Of a stretch of DNA of 64,000 nt, positions 54,506 through 64,000 are shown in pieces (position 1 is the first letter of the stretch; every line of letters starts with the position of its first letter). This stretch comes from Stenotrophomonas indicatrix (GTDB lineage Bacteria > Pseudomonadota > Gammaproteobacteria > Xanthomonadales > Xanthomonadaceae): the NCBI GenBank assembly GCA_041545745.1, contig CP168152.1:804001-868000 (forward strand). The letters run 5' to 3'. The notes beneath the pieces were generated by a model, which did no database searches, was not told where the DNA came from, and was given only the letters and a program-made list of their open reading frames with translations. The position numbers and the translations under genes were made by a program.

Positions 54506-55042
54506 ATGGCTCTCAATCTGTCCCAGAAGCAAGAAGTAGTCGCGGAGCTGGCAGACATCGCCGCCAAGGCCCACTCCTTGATCGCAGCCGAATACGCTGG
54601 CACCACGGTCGCTCAGATGACCGCGATGCGCAAGCAGGCTCGTGAAACCGGCGTTTTCTTGAAAGTTGTCAAGAACACCCTGGCGTCGCGTGCTGTTGAA
54701 GGCACCGAGTTCGCATGTGCACAGGACAAGCTCGTTGGTCCGCTGCTGTACGCGTTCTCGCTTGAGGAGCCCGGCGCTGCCGGTCGCCTGATCAAGGATG
54801 CCGCCAAGGGCAACGACAAGCTGCAGGCCAAGGTCGTCGCCATCGGCGGCGAAGTGTTCCCGGCAAGCCATGTCGACGTGTTGGCCTCGCTGCCGACCCG
54901 CGACCAGGCCCTGGCAATGCTGGCACGCGTCCTGACCGAGCCGGTCACGATGTTCGCCCGCGCCATCAAGGCAATCGGCGACAAGCAGAATGGTGGCGAC
55001 GTCGCCGCCGACGCTGCTGAACCGGCCGCCGAGACCGCCTGA
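54506..55042 (+). CDS. rplJ: 50S ribosomal protein L10
   Basis: Base of the L7/L12 stalk. N-terminal rRNA-binding domain: [67 protein letters not shown]. The C-terminal helix that carries L7/L12 dimers ([31 protein letters not shown]) is followed by an Ala-rich tail. 178 aa is normal. A strong GGAGGAG ribosome-binding site lies 3 bp before the ATG region. rplL follows after 63 bp. Confidence 0.99.
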   Translation: MALNLSQKQEVVAELADIAAKAHSLIAAEYAGTTVAQMTAMRKQARETGVFLKVVKNTLASRAVEGTEFACAQDKLVGPLLYAFSLEEPGAAGRLIKDAAKGNDKLQAKVVAIGGEVFPASHVDVLASLPTRDQALAMLARVLTEPVTMFARAIKAIGDKQNGGDVAADAAEPAAETA

Positions 55043-55105
55043 GTTTCGACTAATCGTGGTTCCTGACGGAACCTCAATCCAGAAAAACATCCAAAGGTAA
55101 TTATC

Positions 55106-55471
55106 ATGTCCCTTACCAACGAACAGATCGTCGACGCCATCGCCGAGAAGTCCCTGATGGAAGTGATGGAGCTGGTCAAGGCCATCGAAGAGAAGTTCGG
55201 CGTCTCCGCCGCTGCTCCGGTCGCCGCTGCTGTGGCTGGCCCGGCTGCCGTTGTTGAAGAGCAGACCGAATTCGTCGTCACCCTGAAGACCGCTGGCGAC
55301 AAGAAGGTCGAAGTCATCAAGGCCGTCCGCGCCATCACCGGCCTGGGCCTGAAGGAAGCGAAGGACCTGGCCGAAGCCGGCGGCGTCCTGAAGGACAACG
55401 CTTCGAAGGACGAAGCCGAGAAGATGAAGAAGGATCTGGAAGCTGCTGGCGCGACTGTCGAAGTCAAGTAA
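55106..55471 (+). CDS. rplL: 50S ribosomal protein L7/L12
   Basis: The stalk protein that recruits translational GTPases. The N-terminal dimerisation helix pair ([31 protein letters not shown]) is followed by an Ala/Val hinge (~38-50) and the C-terminal factor-binding domain ([67 protein letters not shown]). 121 aa is standard. The last rplL codons are followed by an attenuator-like hairpin before rpoB. Confidence 0.99.
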   Translation: MSLTNEQIVDAIAEKSLMEVMELVKAIEEKFGVSAAAPVAAAVAGPAAVVEEQTEFVVTLKTAGDKKVEVIKAVRAITGLGLKEAKDLAEAGGVLKDNASKDEAEKMKKDLEAAGATVEVK

Positions 55472-55797
55472 GCACTTCCATTGCGTCGCCATCGAAATCC
55501 GGCGATGCAGCCAAGGCTGGGGGCGTAAGCCCCCGGCCTTTGGTCGTTGTTGTAGGGCCAGCCAATCGTGGCGCGGTTCTACGGAAATACGGTGAAAAAG
55601 CCCAACACGGGCTGCGGTCAAACCCTGGTCGGCCAGCGCAAAGCGCGGCGGCGGGGGAGTGGATGCAGACGAGTTGGCAGTTGGAAGTAGCGGGAGAAGG
55701 CGTGCTGGTGCCGGCAATACCAGCGACTTCCAACTGACAATTTCAAGTTCCCTTCGGGTCGTGGGCGCACGACTCGCACAACAAGGTGGAAGACCTC
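55472..55797 (+). other. rplL-rpoB spacer with attenuator and processing-type stem
   Basis: This 326-bp gap has no gene. GGGGGC-GTAA-GCCCCC (55519-55534), within a longer GGCT...GGCC stem and followed by TTTGGTCGTTGTTG, looks like a partial terminator. Further on, CAGTTGGAAGT (55678-55688) pairs with ACTTCCAACTG (55726-55736), enclosing a CTGGT/ACCAG stem. The layout parallels the E. coli rplL-rpoB attenuator and RNase III site. Confidence 0.65.
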
Positions 55798-59952
<4,155 letters not shown>

Positions 59953-60041
59953 TCCATGCCGGCGCGGCGGTCAACGCCGCCGCGCCGCTGGCAGTCAACT
60001 GAAAGCCCATCGACACAGCATTCCTCCTTCTGGAGAACACC

Positions 60042-64000
<3,959 letters not shown>

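Overview
The window is high-GC, almost fully coding chromosomal DNA from a gammaproteobacterium of the Xanthomonadaceae. It most likely comes from the Stenotrophomonas maltophilia complex. Three things point there: the rpoBC/ribosomal block with its tRNA order, several GTAG-headed stem-loop repeats of the SMAG (REP) type known from S. maltophilia, and a secreted subtilase with a C-terminal PPC domain. The species call is inference. I see no insertion sequence, prophage or CRISPR array.

Layout. (1) 1-4.9 kb: the end of a 14-TM-type MFS exporter with a small overlapping partner gene, facing a tightly overlapping four-gene operon (nitroreductase, 5'-3' exonuclease, NUDIX hydrolase, N-formylglutamate amidohydrolase family). 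(2) 5.2-12.5 kb: a DUF1631 protein, then the proton-translocating transhydrogenase genes pntAA and pntAB-pntB, split by an opposite-strand ECF sigma/anti-sigma/DUF3106 operon. (3) 12.6-16.5 kb: sufT, ilvE and the secreted subtilase. (4) 16.8-21.5 kb: a single-domain asparaginase homologue, DUF2069, wrbA, a YihY membrane protein, a thioredoxin-like lipoprotein and PPK2. (5) 21.6-32.7 kb: housekeeping genes: a GT41 glycosyltransferase, prfA and hemA on one strand; a TPR protein, lolB, ispE, tRNA-Gln, prs, rplY, pth and ychF on the other. (6) 33.2-44.7 kb: a large autotransporter next to a Roc/Sad-like signalling module of two hybrid kinases, an EAL response regulator and a LuxR-type regulator. 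(7) 44.8-49.9 kb: a TonB-dependent receptor, a secreted cyanophycinase and an exported isoaspartyl peptidase, which look like a cyanophycin or isoaspartyl-peptide scavenging locus. (8) 50-64 kb: tRNA-Tyr/Gly/Thr, tuf, tRNA-Trp, secE, nusG, rplKAJL and rpoBC (rpoC runs off the end).

The most unusual material is noncoding. Three ~105-nt elements (16636-16741, 20291-20392, 20575-20676) share a 52-nt core with two small hairpins supported by compensatory changes. Each is enclosed by a 25-27 bp stem, and the stem sequence of the first bears no resemblance to the other two. All three lie between convergent genes, and two sit in a nested mirror-symmetric 560-bp intergenic region. Other noncoding signals are three tandem repeats carrying paired DnaA-box-like 9-mers at a constant 37-bp offset (32.8-33.15 kb), a ~20-bp motif shared by the upstream regions of the kinase gene and the autotransporter gene, and three near-identical 39-41 nt hairpins at operon 3' ends.
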